From Nitrososphaeraceae archaeon (lineage in GTDB: Archaea > Thermoproteota > Nitrososphaeria > Nitrososphaerales > Nitrososphaeraceae), in the NCBI GenBank assembly GCA_031316115.1, contig JALDRC010000004.1, positions 284,859-348,858 on the forward strand: DNA of 64,000 nucleotides, given 5' to 3'. The position numbers were made by a program, and so were the translations under genes. The notes under the pieces are model-generated. The model was given only the letters and a program-made list of their open reading frames with translations. It was not told where the DNA came from and ran no database searches. Below, in pieces: positions 27,313-37,292 of the stretch; within the stretch, counting starts at the first letter, position 1, and each line of letters begins with the position of its first letter.

Positions 27313-28919
27313 CTTTTGAGGTCAGATATAATGACCTAGGCGGACGTATAGGAAAACTTGAAACCTTGCATGGTACTTTAGATACGCCAGCATTTATTCC
27401 GGTGATCCATCCAGTCAAACAATTAATAGATATTAATTTTATAAAGAAAATAGGATTTAAAGCTGTTATAACAAATGCATACATCGCATGGAAATATTAT
27501 GGTGATGAAGCAAAAAAAAGAGGAATACATAAAATAATTAACTTTGACGATATTGTAATGACAGATTCTGGAGGATATCAGGTTTTAGAATATGGAGAAG
27601 TAAAAGTCAAACCAAGAGAAATGGCAGAATTTGAAATAGATATTAGAACTGATATTGCAGTACCATTAGATAAACCTACAGGTTATGGCCTTAACTACAA
27701 CAATGCGTTAGAAAATGTTGAGCAAACTATAAAAAATGTTCAAGAAACTTCGAATATAATAAAAAACAAATCTACTAATCAAAGCAACGAAAGTAGTAAA
27801 AAAATAGATATAGTTTGGGCTGGACCAGTGCAAGGTGCAGAACATTTGAATTTAGTAAAAAGATCTGCATTAAGCTTTGATGAAATGGGATTTAATCTTA
27901 TGGCTTTGGGTAGTCCAGTGGAATTAATGGAAGCATATGAATTTGCAACACTTTCTAAAATAATTTATACCCTGAAGAAGGTAATCCCTTCTAAACCAAT
28001 CCATTTGTTTGGAGCTGGACATCCATTAACAATTCCTTTAGCTGTTGCATTAGGTTGTGATATGTTTGATTCTGCATCATATATTTTGTACGCAAGAGAT
28101 AATAGATACCTATATTCTAATGGAACTACAAGATTAGATGGACTTACATTCTTTCCTTGTTCATGTTCTATATGTAATAGCTTTTCTCCAAAGGAATTAT
28201 TAAGCCTAGACGAAACATCACGTATAATCGAACTTGCAAAACATAATCTATACGTCTTGAAAACAGAAGTCAATTCTGTGAAAAATGCTATATTAGAAGG
28301 AAGATTATGGGAATATTTAATGAGTAAAGCTCATTGTCATCCAAAATTGATGGAAGCTGTAAGACTATTAAAAGATTTTGATAATTTGGATCATGGCACA
28401 TCATTATTCAAAGAAAAAGCAATTTATTTTAATGAACCTTACGACCAATATAGGCCTGAAGCTAGAAGATTTAGAGAAATGGTTACAAAATATAAACCAA
28501 AAGAAAAATTCAAAATTATTTTATACCCAGAAACAAAAATTCATCCATTTTATACTTCAAAAGAATATAGTAAATTAAAAAACAAATTTCCTAATACCGA
28601 AATTTTTTCTTATAACCCATATTTAGGATTAATTCCATCAGAAATTTCTGATATTTTTCCTGCTTCTCAAAATCTTACTTGTTATGAATACGATTCAAAC
28701 AGTCTTGCAGAACAATATCCTACATTTGTTAATTCTTTAATACATTTTTTGGATAAAAATAAAAAAGAGGAAATCATAATAGTAGCAAATAATTTTATGA
28801 AACAAATTATTTATCTTATTAATCGGAAATTTGAAAGCCTAAAAAGTAGTTATAACTTTAAAATTTGTAACTATGATGAAAATTTTGTCTTTGAAAGATT
28901 AGAAGATATTTTAAAATAA
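27309..28919 (+). CDS. tgtA: tRNA-guanine transglycosylase, archaeosine type
   Basis: 536 aa from a TTG overlapping the Lsm stop. The catalytic domain has the Asp nucleophile motif in VMTDSGGYQVLEYGE, and the zinc site CSCSICNS near 280-290 with a later His. The enzyme inserts preQ0 at G15 of archaeal tRNAs, the first step to archaeosine. The C-terminal part (from about 350) is an archaeal extension with KFKIILYPETKIHPFY, but no clear PUA domain was recognised. Coupled to Lsm upstream. Confidence 0.93.
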   Translation: MTFEVRYNDLGGRIGKLETLHGTLDTPAFIPVIHPVKQLIDINFIKKIGFKAVITNAYIAWKYYGDEAKKRGIHKIINFDDIVMTDSGGYQVLEYGEVKVKPREMAEFEIDIRTDIAVPLDKPTGYGLNYNNALENVEQTIKNVQETSNIIKNKSTNQSNESSKKIDIVWAGPVQGAEHLNLVKRSALSFDEMGFNLMALGSPVELMEAYEFATLSKIIYTLKKVIPSKPIHLFGAGHPLTIPLAVALGCDMFDSASYILYARDNRYLYSNGTTRLDGLTFFPCSCSICNSFSPKELLSLDETSRIIELAKHNLYVLKTEVNSVKNAILEGRLWEYLMSKAHCHPKLMEAVRLLKDFDNLDHGTSLFKEKAIYFNEPYDQYRPEARRFREMVTKYKPKEKFKIILYPETKIHPFYTSKEYSKLKNKFPNTEIFSYNPYLGLIPSEISDIFPASQNLTCYEYDSNSLAEQYPTFVNSLIHFLDKNKKEEIIIVANNFMKQIIYLINRKFESLKSSYNFKICNYDENFVFERLEDILK

Positions 28920-28941
28920 TTAAAATTATAATAAATTGTCT

Positions 28942-29538
28942 TTATACAAGACAAGTGATGTTATTTTTTTCATATTTAGTTATTTCTGAATCTAATTGTA
29001 GTGTCATTCCAATTTCGTCTAATCCTGCTATTAACATCATTTTTTTTGACTTTTCGATTTGAAATTTGAACTTTTTATGAATAGAATTCTCCATCAATTT
29101 TATTTCTTGGTTATCTAGGTCTATTTCTACAGAGAGGTCTTTATTCTGGAAGAGATAATTTATTTGTGGTTTTGGCAAAGTTATGGGTAATAATCCGTTT
29201 TTTATACAATTACTATAAAAAATATCTGCAAATGAAGTTGAAATAATAGCCTTAAATCCATAATCAGAAAGAGCCCAAACTGCATGTTCTCTTGAACTAC
29301 CGCTACCGAAATTATCCAATGTAAGCAATATCTGACGATTAACATATTGAGATTTGTTCAATATGAAATCTTTTTTAGGTTGACCGTCTTCTTCATAACG
29401 CCAATCATAAAAAAGATATTTACCAAATCCAGTTTTTTGAGTTAATTTAAGAAATTGTTTGGGAATTATTTGATCTGTATCAACATTTACAAATGGAAAA
29501 GGAATAAATTTACTTTCAAATTTATTGAATGGTTTCAT
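28942..29538 (-). CDS. leuD: 3-isopropylmalate dehydratase small subunit
   Basis: 198 aa swivelling-domain subunit: VNVDTDQIIPKQFLK, FGSGSSREHAVWAL and the C-terminal DLDNQEIKL block. Together with LeuC it isomerises isopropylmalate in leucine synthesis. It follows leuC with 24 bp between genes. Bacterial-type length (longer than the 160-aa archaeal homoaconitase-like form). Confidence 0.95.
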   Translation of the reverse strand: MKPFNKFESKFIPFPFVNVDTDQIIPKQFLKLTQKTGFGKYLFYDWRYEEDGQPKKDFILNKSQYVNRQILLTLDNFGSGSSREHAVWALSDYGFKAIISTSFADIFYSNCIKNGLLPITLPKPQINYLFQNKDLSVEIDLDNQEIKLMENSIHKKFKFQIEKSKKMMLIAGLDEIGMTLQLDSEITKYEKNNITCLV

Positions 29539-29562
29539 AATGATCTTATATAGGAGATATAT

Positions 29563-30993
29563 TTATATCAATTCACGTACGTCGACGAAATGCCCTTCTA
29601 TAGCTGCTGCAGCCGCCATGATCGGACTTACTAAGTGTGTTATGCCTCCCTTACCTTGTCTTCCTTCGAAATTACGGTTTGATGTACTAGCACATCTTTC
29701 TCCTGGTGACAAAATATCGGGATTCATTCCAAGGCACATGCTACAACCAGAATCTCGCCATTCAAAACCAGATTCTCTGAAAATTTTATCTAATCCTAGT
29801 TTCTCTGCCTGAAATTTGACCATTTGAGAACCAGGAACAATTAATGCGCGAACTTTTCCAGATACTTTTTTTCCTTTTACTACAATTGATGCTTCAATAA
29901 GGTCTTCTAATCTTGAATTAGTGCAAGAACCTATGAATACTCTATCGATATGAATGTCTGTGATGGGGGTTCCAGGCTTTAATTTCATATATTCTAGCGC
30001 ACGAATAGCAGCATTTTTTTCATCTTCATTACCCTTGGCAAATTCATCCGGACTTGGAACTGCCTCAGTAACATCTACAGTCATAGAAGGATTAGTACCC
30101 CAACTCACTTGAGGAGCTAGATTTTTAATATCTATATCTATAATTCTATCAAATTTAGCATTATTATCTGTTATAAGATTTTCTCGCCAATGATCGACCA
30201 TTTTTTCATAAATTTCTCCTTTTGGTGAATGTTCTCTATCACGGAGATAGTTGAAAGTTTCATCATCAGGAACAATCAATCCTGCTCTAGCACCAGCTTC
30301 AATAGACATATTGCAAATTGTCATTCTTTGTTCCATAGAAAGGCTTTTAATGATCTCTCCTTGATATTCAAGAACAGCTCCTTTTCCTCCACCAATACCT
30401 ATTTTTCGTATTAAAGAAAGTATCATATCCTTTGAGGATATGGCATGTGTATTTTTAGGTCGTCCTACAAAATTTATTGCAATATCTTTTGGTTTAGTTA
30501 ACCATAAACATTGAGTTGCGAGAACATGTTCCACTTCACTTGTACCTATTCCAAATGCAAAAGCTCCGAATGCACCATGAGTAGCAGTATGGCTATCACC
30601 ACAGACAATTGTTGTACCTGGTAAAGTAATACCAAGTTCTGGACCAATCACATGCACAATTCCCTGATTAGGATGATCTAAATCATATAGATTTATTCCA
30701 AATTCGTTACAATTTTCTCTTAGTGTTCTTATCTGGTTTTCAGAAATTTGATCAACTATAGGAAGATTTCGCTCAGTTGTTGGTACATTATGGTCCATAG
30801 TCGCGAAAGTAAGATCAGGACGTCTAACTCTTCTTCCATTAGTTCGTAATCCCTCAAATGCCTGAGGAGATGTAACTTCATGAATCAAGTGACGGTCGAT
30901 ATATAATAAAGAAGAGCCAGAATTGATTGATTTGTTATTTTTTGGTGTATAAACTATATGATTTTCCCATATTTTTTCAAATAAAGAAGACAT
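29563..30993 (-). CDS. leuC: 3-isopropylmalate dehydratase large subunit
   Basis: 476 aa aconitase-superfamily protein. Cluster ligands lie in FIGSCTNSR and [36 protein letters not shown] is the substrate-binding block. It makes the [4Fe-4S] catalytic half of isopropylmalate isomerase. First gene of the leuC-leuD operon on the minus strand; divergent from the proteasome gene. Confidence 0.96.
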   Translation of the reverse strand: MSSLFEKIWENHIVYTPKNNKSINSGSSLLYIDRHLIHEVTSPQAFEGLRTNGRRVRRPDLTFATMDHNVPTTERNLPIVDQISENQIRTLRENCNEFGINLYDLDHPNQGIVHVIGPELGITLPGTTIVCGDSHTATHGAFGAFAFGIGTSEVEHVLATQCLWLTKPKDIAINFVGRPKNTHAISSKDMILSLIRKIGIGGGKGAVLEYQGEIIKSLSMEQRMTICNMSIEAGARAGLIVPDDETFNYLRDREHSPKGEIYEKMVDHWRENLITDNNAKFDRIIDIDIKNLAPQVSWGTNPSMTVDVTEAVPSPDEFAKGNEDEKNAAIRALEYMKLKPGTPITDIHIDRVFIGSCTNSRLEDLIEASIVVKGKKVSGKVRALIVPGSQMVKFQAEKLGLDKIFRESGFEWRDSGCSMCLGMNPDILSPGERCASTSNRNFEGRQGKGGITHLVSPIMAAAAAIEGHFVDVRELI

Positions 30994-31094
30994 GTATATG
31001 ATCTATACTAACAAGTAAAATATAATCATATATTGTGGAGATGTACAGAATGAAAAAATACTTATTAGTAGTAATTTGACTATTCTTGATCGTT

Positions 31095-31754
31095 ATGCAT
31101 TTTCAAGATAATAGATATTCGGAGAACATTGCAGAACAGATAAAGAAGGGTACTACTACATGTGCACTTTCTTGTGTAGATGGTGTTGTACTTGCAGCAG
31201 ATACTAGAGCCAGTGCAGGATTTTTTATTGCAGATAGAAATGTTATGAAAATACAGAAAGTGGATCGACATCTTGGTATGACTATTGCTGGAGGGGTAGC
31301 TGATGCACAGAATCTGGTAGATACAATGAGATATAATGCCAATATTTATAGAATATCCAATAAAAGGAATATACCGGTTCATTCTGCAGCTCGATTATGT
31401 TCTAATATTTTGTTTAACCAAAGATATTTTCCTTATTATGTTCAGATTATCATGGCTGGATATGATGGAACTTGTCCTGGTCAAATATATAACATTGATT
31501 TATTTGGTTCGTTAACGGAAGAGAAATTTATTTCAACTGGCAGTGGTTCACCAGTAGCCTATGGTTATTTAGAATCAGAATTTAAGGAAAACATGAATGT
31601 AATGGATGCCTATAAAATAGCGTTACAAGCTATTGCAGCAGCCATTAGAAGAAATGCTGGTACTGGAGATGGAATTAATGTAGTAATAATAGACAAGAAT
31701 GGATATAGAGAATTATCCAAAGAAGAGAAGCAATCTGTAGGAGCGAAATATTAG
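31095..31754 (+). CDS. psmB: Proteasome beta subunit
   Basis: The ATG gives MHFQDNRY; an in-frame TTG three codons earlier is possible. The propeptide ends at KKG and the mature protein starts TTTCALSC with the catalytic Thr (about residue 20). VLAADTRASAG, MTIAGGVADAQ and GSGSPVAYG complete the Ntn-hydrolase pattern. It forms the inner rings of the archaeal 20S proteasome. Divergent from leuC; a TATA-like aaaaatacttatt lies about 35 nt upstream. Confidence 0.94.
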   Translation: MHFQDNRYSENIAEQIKKGTTTCALSCVDGVVLAADTRASAGFFIADRNVMKIQKVDRHLGMTIAGGVADAQNLVDTMRYNANIYRISNKRNIPVHSAARLCSNILFNQRYFPYYVQIIMAGYDGTCPGQIYNIDLFGSLTEEKFISTGSGSPVAYGYLESEFKENMNVMDAYKIALQAIAAAIRRNAGTGDGINVVIIDKNGYRELSKEEKQSVGAKY

Positions 31755-32041
31755 TTACATTACGTTAATTTTCTAATAATACCAATTATCAAATGATAAA
31801 ATATTTTATATTATTTTAACATACATAAAGAATGATAAAATAAGATCAATTATAACAAAATAGCCTAATTTTATTTATCTAAATGGAAAATATAGAAAGA
31901 AATAATGAGTAAATAAAATATTTATAAAACTATTAATTTGTGAATCCTATAATAAAAATATAACCAAAACAGCTATGTGACCATTCTAACTATTATTTAA
32001 CTACTTTCATAACATGTAAATGTTGTTGCTATTCCATTTAT

Positions 32042-33436
32042 TCAATTTTTATCATCACCTATATTTATGAAGTTATTATAAATAAAAATAGCATCTTTTT
32101 CATCCTTAGCTCCAACAATAGTTGCTGTGCCGCTTGTCATAAAACTCACAGATAATTGTTGCGATGGATTAGTATCGTTGGTTGTTGCAGTCATTCCTAA
32201 TGTACCAAGAGATTTCACATTATAACCTAACAATTCTGCATTTTGTACTATCTTATTTAAATTTATAGATGATTTTATTTCTCTTGGTGTAACCGTGTAT
32301 GTTCTTTTTCCTCGATCTCTTCCACATAATTCCTCAATTATAAGATTATTTTCTGTTTCTAAGCTTTTAGTTACTTCTATCTTTTCTTTTCCACATGATG
32401 GACATTCATCATGTCTAAACATACTAATACGTTCGAATGATAACTCATTAAGATCTATGTATAATAATGTGTTTACTAAGGTAGGTTTTTGTCCCAATAA
32501 TACTTTTATTGCCTCAGATACTTGAATTCCTCCAACTAGATAAAGAATGGATGGATGTACTCCTTCTGTACTACATGTTGGCATATCATCTTCTGATAAT
32601 GCAGGAAAGATACACCTAAGGCATGCAGAATTATTTGGAATGATAGTACATATTGACCCTAACATTCCTAATGCACCTGCATAAATCAGAGGAATGTTAT
32701 TTTTAATACATGCATCATTTAATGCATATCTAGCATCAATACTATCTAGTGCATCAATAACAATATCAAAGCCCTTGACTATATTTTCTGCTGTATATGA
32801 AGTGACTGAAATTGGAAGTGCTTCGATCTCAACATTTGTATTCTTTTTTTTCAAATGTTCTACAGCTGCTTCAACTTTAACCTTTCCTAGATCTTGTTCA
32901 GTATACAAGTGTTGTCTATGTAAATTGGATATTTCGACTACATCTCGATCAACAATTCGGATTTTGCCAATACCCATTGCAGTTAATTGGGTTACAACAG
33001 GATTTCCAATACCGCCTACACCTACTACACAAACTTTTGAATTTCTTAATTTTTCCATTCCGATAAACCCAATTTCTTCTAACATTATTTGCCTAGAGTA
33101 ACGTTGGATATCTTTACTGTCTAGTTCTTTATTAAGTTCTATAGTGGATTTATCTGAGCCTCCTGCTACAGCTGGAAGGATATAAATAGAATCACCTTCG
33201 CTAAGCAGAGCAGTCATTCCATTCTTGTTAAAGCGCATATTTTTTCCATTTATATATATATTAATTAATGCCCTTGGTTTACCATTTAAATCGAATACCC
33301 TACGTTTGAAGTCATCGCCTAAACTATCAGATACCTTGTTGAAAGCGTCTTGTAGATCATTTGCTTCTAATGATATTTTTTTTTCCCCAGACCCCTTATT
33401 CAAAACAGAGGGGATTATAAACTCGACATTAACCAT
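32042..33436 (-). CDS. MoaD/ubiquitin-like domain fused to E1-like (MoeB/ThiF) adenylyltransferase
   Basis: 464 aa, two known modules plus a tail. Residues 1-93 are a beta-grasp MoaD/SAMP-like domain ending VAGG. Residues about 106-350 are an E1-like enzyme: QRYSRQIMLEEIG, VCVVGVGGIGNP (ATP site), PTCSTEGV with the likely catalytic Cys288, and zinc knuckles CLRC and CPSC. Residues about 365-464 (CGRDRGKRTYTVTPREI...) form an extra domain. The fold assignment implies sulfur-carrier activation for molybdopterin, thiamine or tRNA thiolation, or protein modification. The GG is internal, so it can act only after processing or as an intramolecular partner. It follows thrC by 53 bp. Confidence 0.88.
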   Translation of the reverse strand: MVNVEFIIPSVLNKGSGEKKISLEANDLQDAFNKVSDSLGDDFKRRVFDLNGKPRALINIYINGKNMRFNKNGMTALLSEGDSIYILPAVAGGSDKSTIELNKELDSKDIQRYSRQIMLEEIGFIGMEKLRNSKVCVVGVGGIGNPVVTQLTAMGIGKIRIVDRDVVEISNLHRQHLYTEQDLGKVKVEAAVEHLKKKNTNVEIEALPISVTSYTAENIVKGFDIVIDALDSIDARYALNDACIKNNIPLIYAGALGMLGSICTIIPNNSACLRCIFPALSEDDMPTCSTEGVHPSILYLVGGIQVSEAIKVLLGQKPTLVNTLLYIDLNELSFERISMFRHDECPSCGKEKIEVTKSLETENNLIIEELCGRDRGKRTYTVTPREIKSSINLNKIVQNAELLGYNVKSLGTLGMTATTNDTNPSQQLSVSFMTSGTATIVGAKDEKDAIFIYNNFINIGDDKN

Positions 33437-33489
33437 TTATCTATCACTATCACTCTTATTTCATATATATTATTCATTCATTCTAGTTA

Positions 33490-34713
33490 TTATCTGATCA
33501 TAGCCGAGACTAGTTGAACATCTGGTTTAATGATTGAAGGTTTAGGTAATATTTCTGTAATTGCCTCAGTAGATTTGAGACCATTCCCAGTAACATAACA
33601 CACCACATTAGAATCTCGATCTATTTTTCCCGCATCAAGTAACTTTTGTAATACTGCTACAGATACTCCACCTGCAGGTTCTGTAAAAATACCTTCAGTT
33701 CTACATAATTTCAATATACCATCTATAATTTCTTTATTATTAGCAGATTCAGCAAAACCGTGATATTGTCTCAACCTTTTTAATACATATAATCCATCTC
33801 CTGGGTCTCCTATTGCGAGGCTTTTTGCTATTGTATCAGGCTTTTCTACTGGAAATATTTCATCACGATTAGATTTAAAAGCGTCAACAATAGGAGAACA
33901 ACCATGTGGTTGTGCAGCGATTATCTTCAAATGAGAAATATCCTTTATCAATCCAATTTCATTTAATTCTTCAAATCCCTTACAAATAGCATTTAACATA
34001 GCACCACTGCCCACTGGTATTATTAAATAATCCGGTACTTCCCAATTAAGTTGTTCAGCTACCTCATAAGCAAGTGTTTTGGATCCCTCAACATAATATG
34101 GACGCATATTAATATTTACTATACCTATCCCTTTTGAATCACCGATTACAGAAGCTACTCTGTTAGCATCATCATAAGTTCCATCAACTGCAACAAATTC
34201 TGCCCCATAAGACAAAGCTTGAGCTATCTTTACATATTCCAAGTTAGATGGTGCAAATATATAACACGGTAGTTTAGCTACAGCGGCATGTGCTGCGGTA
34301 GCTGAGGCAAGATTACCAGTTGAGGCACATCCTACTGCTTTAAGGTTAGTTTCCTTTGCTCTAGATATAGCTACACCAGCTGGTCGATCTTTGAATGAGA
34401 ATGTTGGATTAACTGAATCATTTTTTATGTATAATGTTTTTAATTTTAGATCTTTGCCAAGATTAATTGATTTCTGTAATGGAGTGAATCCAGCATTAAT
34501 ACTTACAATATTATCTTTATCTTCAATAGGCAGTAATTCAAAATATCTCCAATATGTTTTGTCTGTTCTAGAGTCAAAGGTATCTCTTCTTATTGAATCG
34601 GGGTAAAGATATTTAACATCAAGAGGACCAAAACACTCCTCGCATATGTATCTAAATAATGGTTCATATTCCTTCCCACATTCTCTGCATTTTAATGACT
34701 TTATTATTCCCAT
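33490..34713 (-). CDS. thrC: Threonine synthase
   Basis: 407 aa PLP enzyme. An N-terminal zinc ribbon (CRECGKEYEPLFRYICEECFG) leads the fold-type II domain with PLP Lys in NPTFSFKDRPAGVA and the phosphate loop in VGCASTGNLASATAAHA. It converts O-phosphohomoserine to threonine, using the flux from aspartate kinase at 41.6 kb. Upstream of the MoaD-E1 gene on the same strand. Confidence 0.95.
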   Translation of the reverse strand: MGIIKSLKCRECGKEYEPLFRYICEECFGPLDVKYLYPDSIRRDTFDSRTDKTYWRYFELLPIEDKDNIVSINAGFTPLQKSINLGKDLKLKTLYIKNDSVNPTFSFKDRPAGVAISRAKETNLKAVGCASTGNLASATAAHAAVAKLPCYIFAPSNLEYVKIAQALSYGAEFVAVDGTYDDANRVASVIGDSKGIGIVNINMRPYYVEGSKTLAYEVAEQLNWEVPDYLIIPVGSGAMLNAICKGFEELNEIGLIKDISHLKIIAAQPHGCSPIVDAFKSNRDEIFPVEKPDTIAKSLAIGDPGDGLYVLKRLRQYHGFAESANNKEIIDGILKLCRTEGIFTEPAGGVSVAVLQKLLDAGKIDRDSNVVCYVTGNGLKSTEAITEILPKPSIIKPDVQLVSAMIR

Positions 34714-34890
34714 TTATGATAAATGGATAAAAAGCCATTCTAAATAAGGTTCTCTAAACACAAGTTTAGTATTACTATAATTTCCTTGTAGAAAAAAATA
34801 GAATATTAAAACAAAATGATATCATATATTTTCATTATATTGATATTATATAAAAATTTTATTGGATTCAGATTATTATTTAGAAATTTT

Positions 34891-35223
34891 TTATTTTTTT
34901 AAAATATTGTGGAAACAAGAATTATTTCCGGTATGACAAGCTGGTTTTTCTGATTTTACTACATAGATCAAGGCATCAAAATCACAATCAACTAAAATAT
35001 CATCAACAGGTTGTATATTTCCAGATTCTTCACCTTTCATCCAGAGCTTATTATGAGATGTACTCCAAAACCATGCATTTCCTGTTCTAATGGTATTTTC
35101 AACTGCAGTTTTATTAACATATGCAAGCATAAGGATATTCTTCGAGGCTTTATCTTGAACAATTACAGGTAAGAGACCATTCCTTTTTGCAAAATCAATA
35201 TCATTTAATGTTTTAAAGGCCAC
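34891..35223 (-). CDS. hisI: Phosphoribosyl-AMP cyclohydrolase
   Basis: 110 aa, the single-domain HisI. VDCDFDALIYVV carries the metal-binding aspartates and SEKPACHTGNNSCFHN the catalytic cysteines. It opens the adenine ring of PR-AMP in histidine synthesis. No HisE domain is fused. It stands alone, outside a his operon. Confidence 0.95.
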   Translation of the reverse strand: MAFKTLNDIDFAKRNGLLPVIVQDKASKNILMLAYVNKTAVENTIRTGNAWFWSTSHNKLWMKGEESGNIQPVDDILVDCDFDALIYVVKSEKPACHTGNNSCFHNILKK

Positions 35224-35403
35224 TACAGTATTATTTTAATTTATTTTAGATATAAATGAGTATTGCATGTTTAAAGTATTAGAAAATTGTTATATTTATT
35301 CCTGTATATATTAAAATATAAAGAAAATTATATAATTACTTTTCAAAATTCAGATATCTAATAGAATTAATATTTAATATATGTTATAGCAAATCATAAA
35401 ACG

Positions 35404-36768
35404 ATGAAAAGTATAATTGATGATAAAAATATTCTGCATATTGGTTTTGATGACACAGATTCAAGATATGGTAGATGTACTACTCATTTAGCTTTTAAAA
35501 TAGTATCAAATTTAAAAAGAAATTATTCGTTAAATTTTTTAGATTACCCTCTTTTAGTAAGATTAAATCCTAATATACCTTGGAAAACTCGTGGAAATGG
35601 TGCTATATGTATTAGGTTAAGAACAGATAACAACAAAGATATCGAAAGAATAATAGAGGATATAAGAAATGAATTAGAAAGATGTTCGTATATTGGTAAT
35701 GGTGCAAATCCGGGTCTTGTTTTTTTTGAGGGACTAGAAATTCCCAATGAAATTAAAGAATTCTATAGGTTTGCAATGTTTGATATTTTAAGTAAACAGA
35801 AAGCACTAAAAATAGTTAAAAAAAATAATATGAAATGCTTTGCTTATGGTAATGGACAAGGATTGGTAGGCGCAACAGCAGCATTAGGATGTATTTTAGA
35901 ATCAGATTATACATTTGAAGTAATAGCTTATAGAAAATCAGATAATCTTCAGACTTCCAGAAAGATTGATGTTTTAAAAGTTATTGATTTTGACCGTTCT
36001 ATGTATCCTTATACCTTTAACTGTTATGATTATATCCATAAACGAGTATTAATTGCACCTCATGGACCGGATCCAGTTTTCTGTGGAATTAGAGGGGAGG
36101 ACCCAAAAATTCTATTAAATGGTTTAAAAATGTTGGAAATCAAAGAAAAATTAGAAGGCTATCTGGTTTATAGAACAAATCAGGGAACAGGTATGCATTT
36201 AAATAATAAACTTGAGTTAGCTAATACCAAGACATATACTTCTGGGTTTTCTAGATGTAAAGTAGTAACAAATCCTTATACTATACAGGGGGGTCACATA
36301 TTATTTGCAGTAATGGATAATTCAGATACCTGTTTAGCAGCAGTATATGAACCTACAGGATTAACAAAAATTGCTTCGCAATTACATATAGGTGACTTCA
36401 TAGAAATTGGATTTGGAGTAAGAAAAGCGACATCTAAACATACTAAAGTACTAAATGTAGAGTATATTTTAATTTTAAAAGCTGTCAATATTTATGAGCT
36501 TATTAATCCCAATTGTAAAAATTGTGGGAAAAGAATGAAATCTGAAGGCAAGAACAAGGGATTTCAATGTAAAAGATGTAAAACTCTTGATAGATACGGC
36601 GAAAAAGTAAAATTATTAAAACCAAGAACAATCAAGGAAGATCTATATATTCCAAATGCAAAGGCACAAAGACACTTAACTAAACCATTACATAGATATG
36701 GAATGGAAAAAAATGGATGGAATAGAAAAACTGACGTTTTTTTGAATTGGTTTGAAATTTTTGTATGA
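35404..36768 (+). CDS. tiaS: tRNA(Ile2) 2-agmatinylcytidine synthetase TiaS
   Basis: 454 aa. HIGFDDTDSRYGRCTTHLA is the TiaS kinase-like N-terminus; IAPHGPDPVFCGIRGE and the YRTNQGTGMHL region precede an OB-fold (about 280-360) and a C-terminal zinc ribbon (CKNCGKRM, CKRCKTLDR). It attaches agmatine to C34 of tRNA-Ile(CAU) so that it reads AUA. It is followed immediately by two tRNA genes, but the tRNA-Ile2 substrate itself is not here. Confidence 0.96.
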   Translation: MKSIIDDKNILHIGFDDTDSRYGRCTTHLAFKIVSNLKRNYSLNFLDYPLLVRLNPNIPWKTRGNGAICIRLRTDNNKDIERIIEDIRNELERCSYIGNGANPGLVFFEGLEIPNEIKEFYRFAMFDILSKQKALKIVKKNNMKCFAYGNGQGLVGATAALGCILESDYTFEVIAYRKSDNLQTSRKIDVLKVIDFDRSMYPYTFNCYDYIHKRVLIAPHGPDPVFCGIRGEDPKILLNGLKMLEIKEKLEGYLVYRTNQGTGMHLNNKLELANTKTYTSGFSRCKVVTNPYTIQGGHILFAVMDNSDTCLAAVYEPTGLTKIASQLHIGDFIEIGFGVRKATSKHTKVLNVEYILILKAVNIYELINPNCKNCGKRMKSEGKNKGFQCKRCKTLDRYGEKVKLLKPRTIKEDLYIPNAKAQRHLTKPLHRYGMEKNGWNRKTDVFLNWFEIFV

Positions 36769-36782
36769 TTTGTAAAAGGATT

Positions 36783-36905
36783 TAGCGGGGAGTTGATTTG
36801 AACTTACGACTACCAATATCAATAACATTGGCAGAAACCGCTCTGCGGGTTATGAGCCCGCCGGGATAACTTTGCCTAATTAATATCTGGCTTCCCCACC
36901 CCGCT
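36783..36905 (-). tRNA. Initiator tRNA-Met(CAU) with two non-canonical introns
   Basis: On the minus strand, acceptor AGCGGGG (36899-36905) pairs with CCCCGCT (36784-36790). The anticodon stem with three G-C pairs (CGGGC-TCATAAC-style) and the A1-U72 closing pair mark an initiator. Anticodon CAT is at 36852-36854. The gene is 123 nt. Removing 16 nt in the D loop (36871-36886) restores the GG of the D loop, and removing 32 nt inside the T stem (36804-36835) gives a perfect T stem GGTTG/CAACT. Neither is at the 37/38 canonical site. Confidence 0.88.
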
Positions 36906-37091
36906 GATTGATTTTTGTAGTTTACAACTATATATCTCTGTCTATTTAGTTTATTAAAATTTTCTTATAATTATTTGGATTCTATAGTATTAAAGTAATA
37001 AAATTTTTATAAAACATTTTTTTTTGATTTTAATTTTGATGAAATTTCTACAATCTTGTACAGATTTCTAGTGTTTAATTTAATAAAGAAA

Positions 37092-37213
37092 TGCGGGAGG
37101 TGGGATTTGAACCCACGAACCACTATAAGATGAGGTTTCTAAGCTGATTCTTCTGAGCTTCATGTTATTACTAAAATAATCTCACGCCTTTGACCAAGCT
37201 TGGCAACTCCCGC
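37092..37213 (-). tRNA. tRNA-Leu(CAG) with two introns
   Basis: On the minus strand, acceptor GCGGGAG (37207-37213) pairs with CTCCCGC (37093-37099), discriminator A; T arm GTGGG-TTCAAAT-CCCAC. The gene is 122 nt. It folds to an 85-nt class II tRNA only if 22 nt (37159-37180, between stem positions 30 and 31) and 15 nt (37137-37151, the 37/38 site) are removed; then the stem TGAGG/CCTCA closes loop CTCAGAA, anticodon CAG at 37153-37155. Inserted pieces carry a short AAGCT/AGCTT hairpin of bulge-helix-bulge style. Confidence 0.85.
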
Positions 37214-37292
37214 TTATTAAGAGATATATAATTACGTTAAATAATAATTTTTTTTATTGTATCGACTTAAATTGAAGATTAAGAACATTTAT

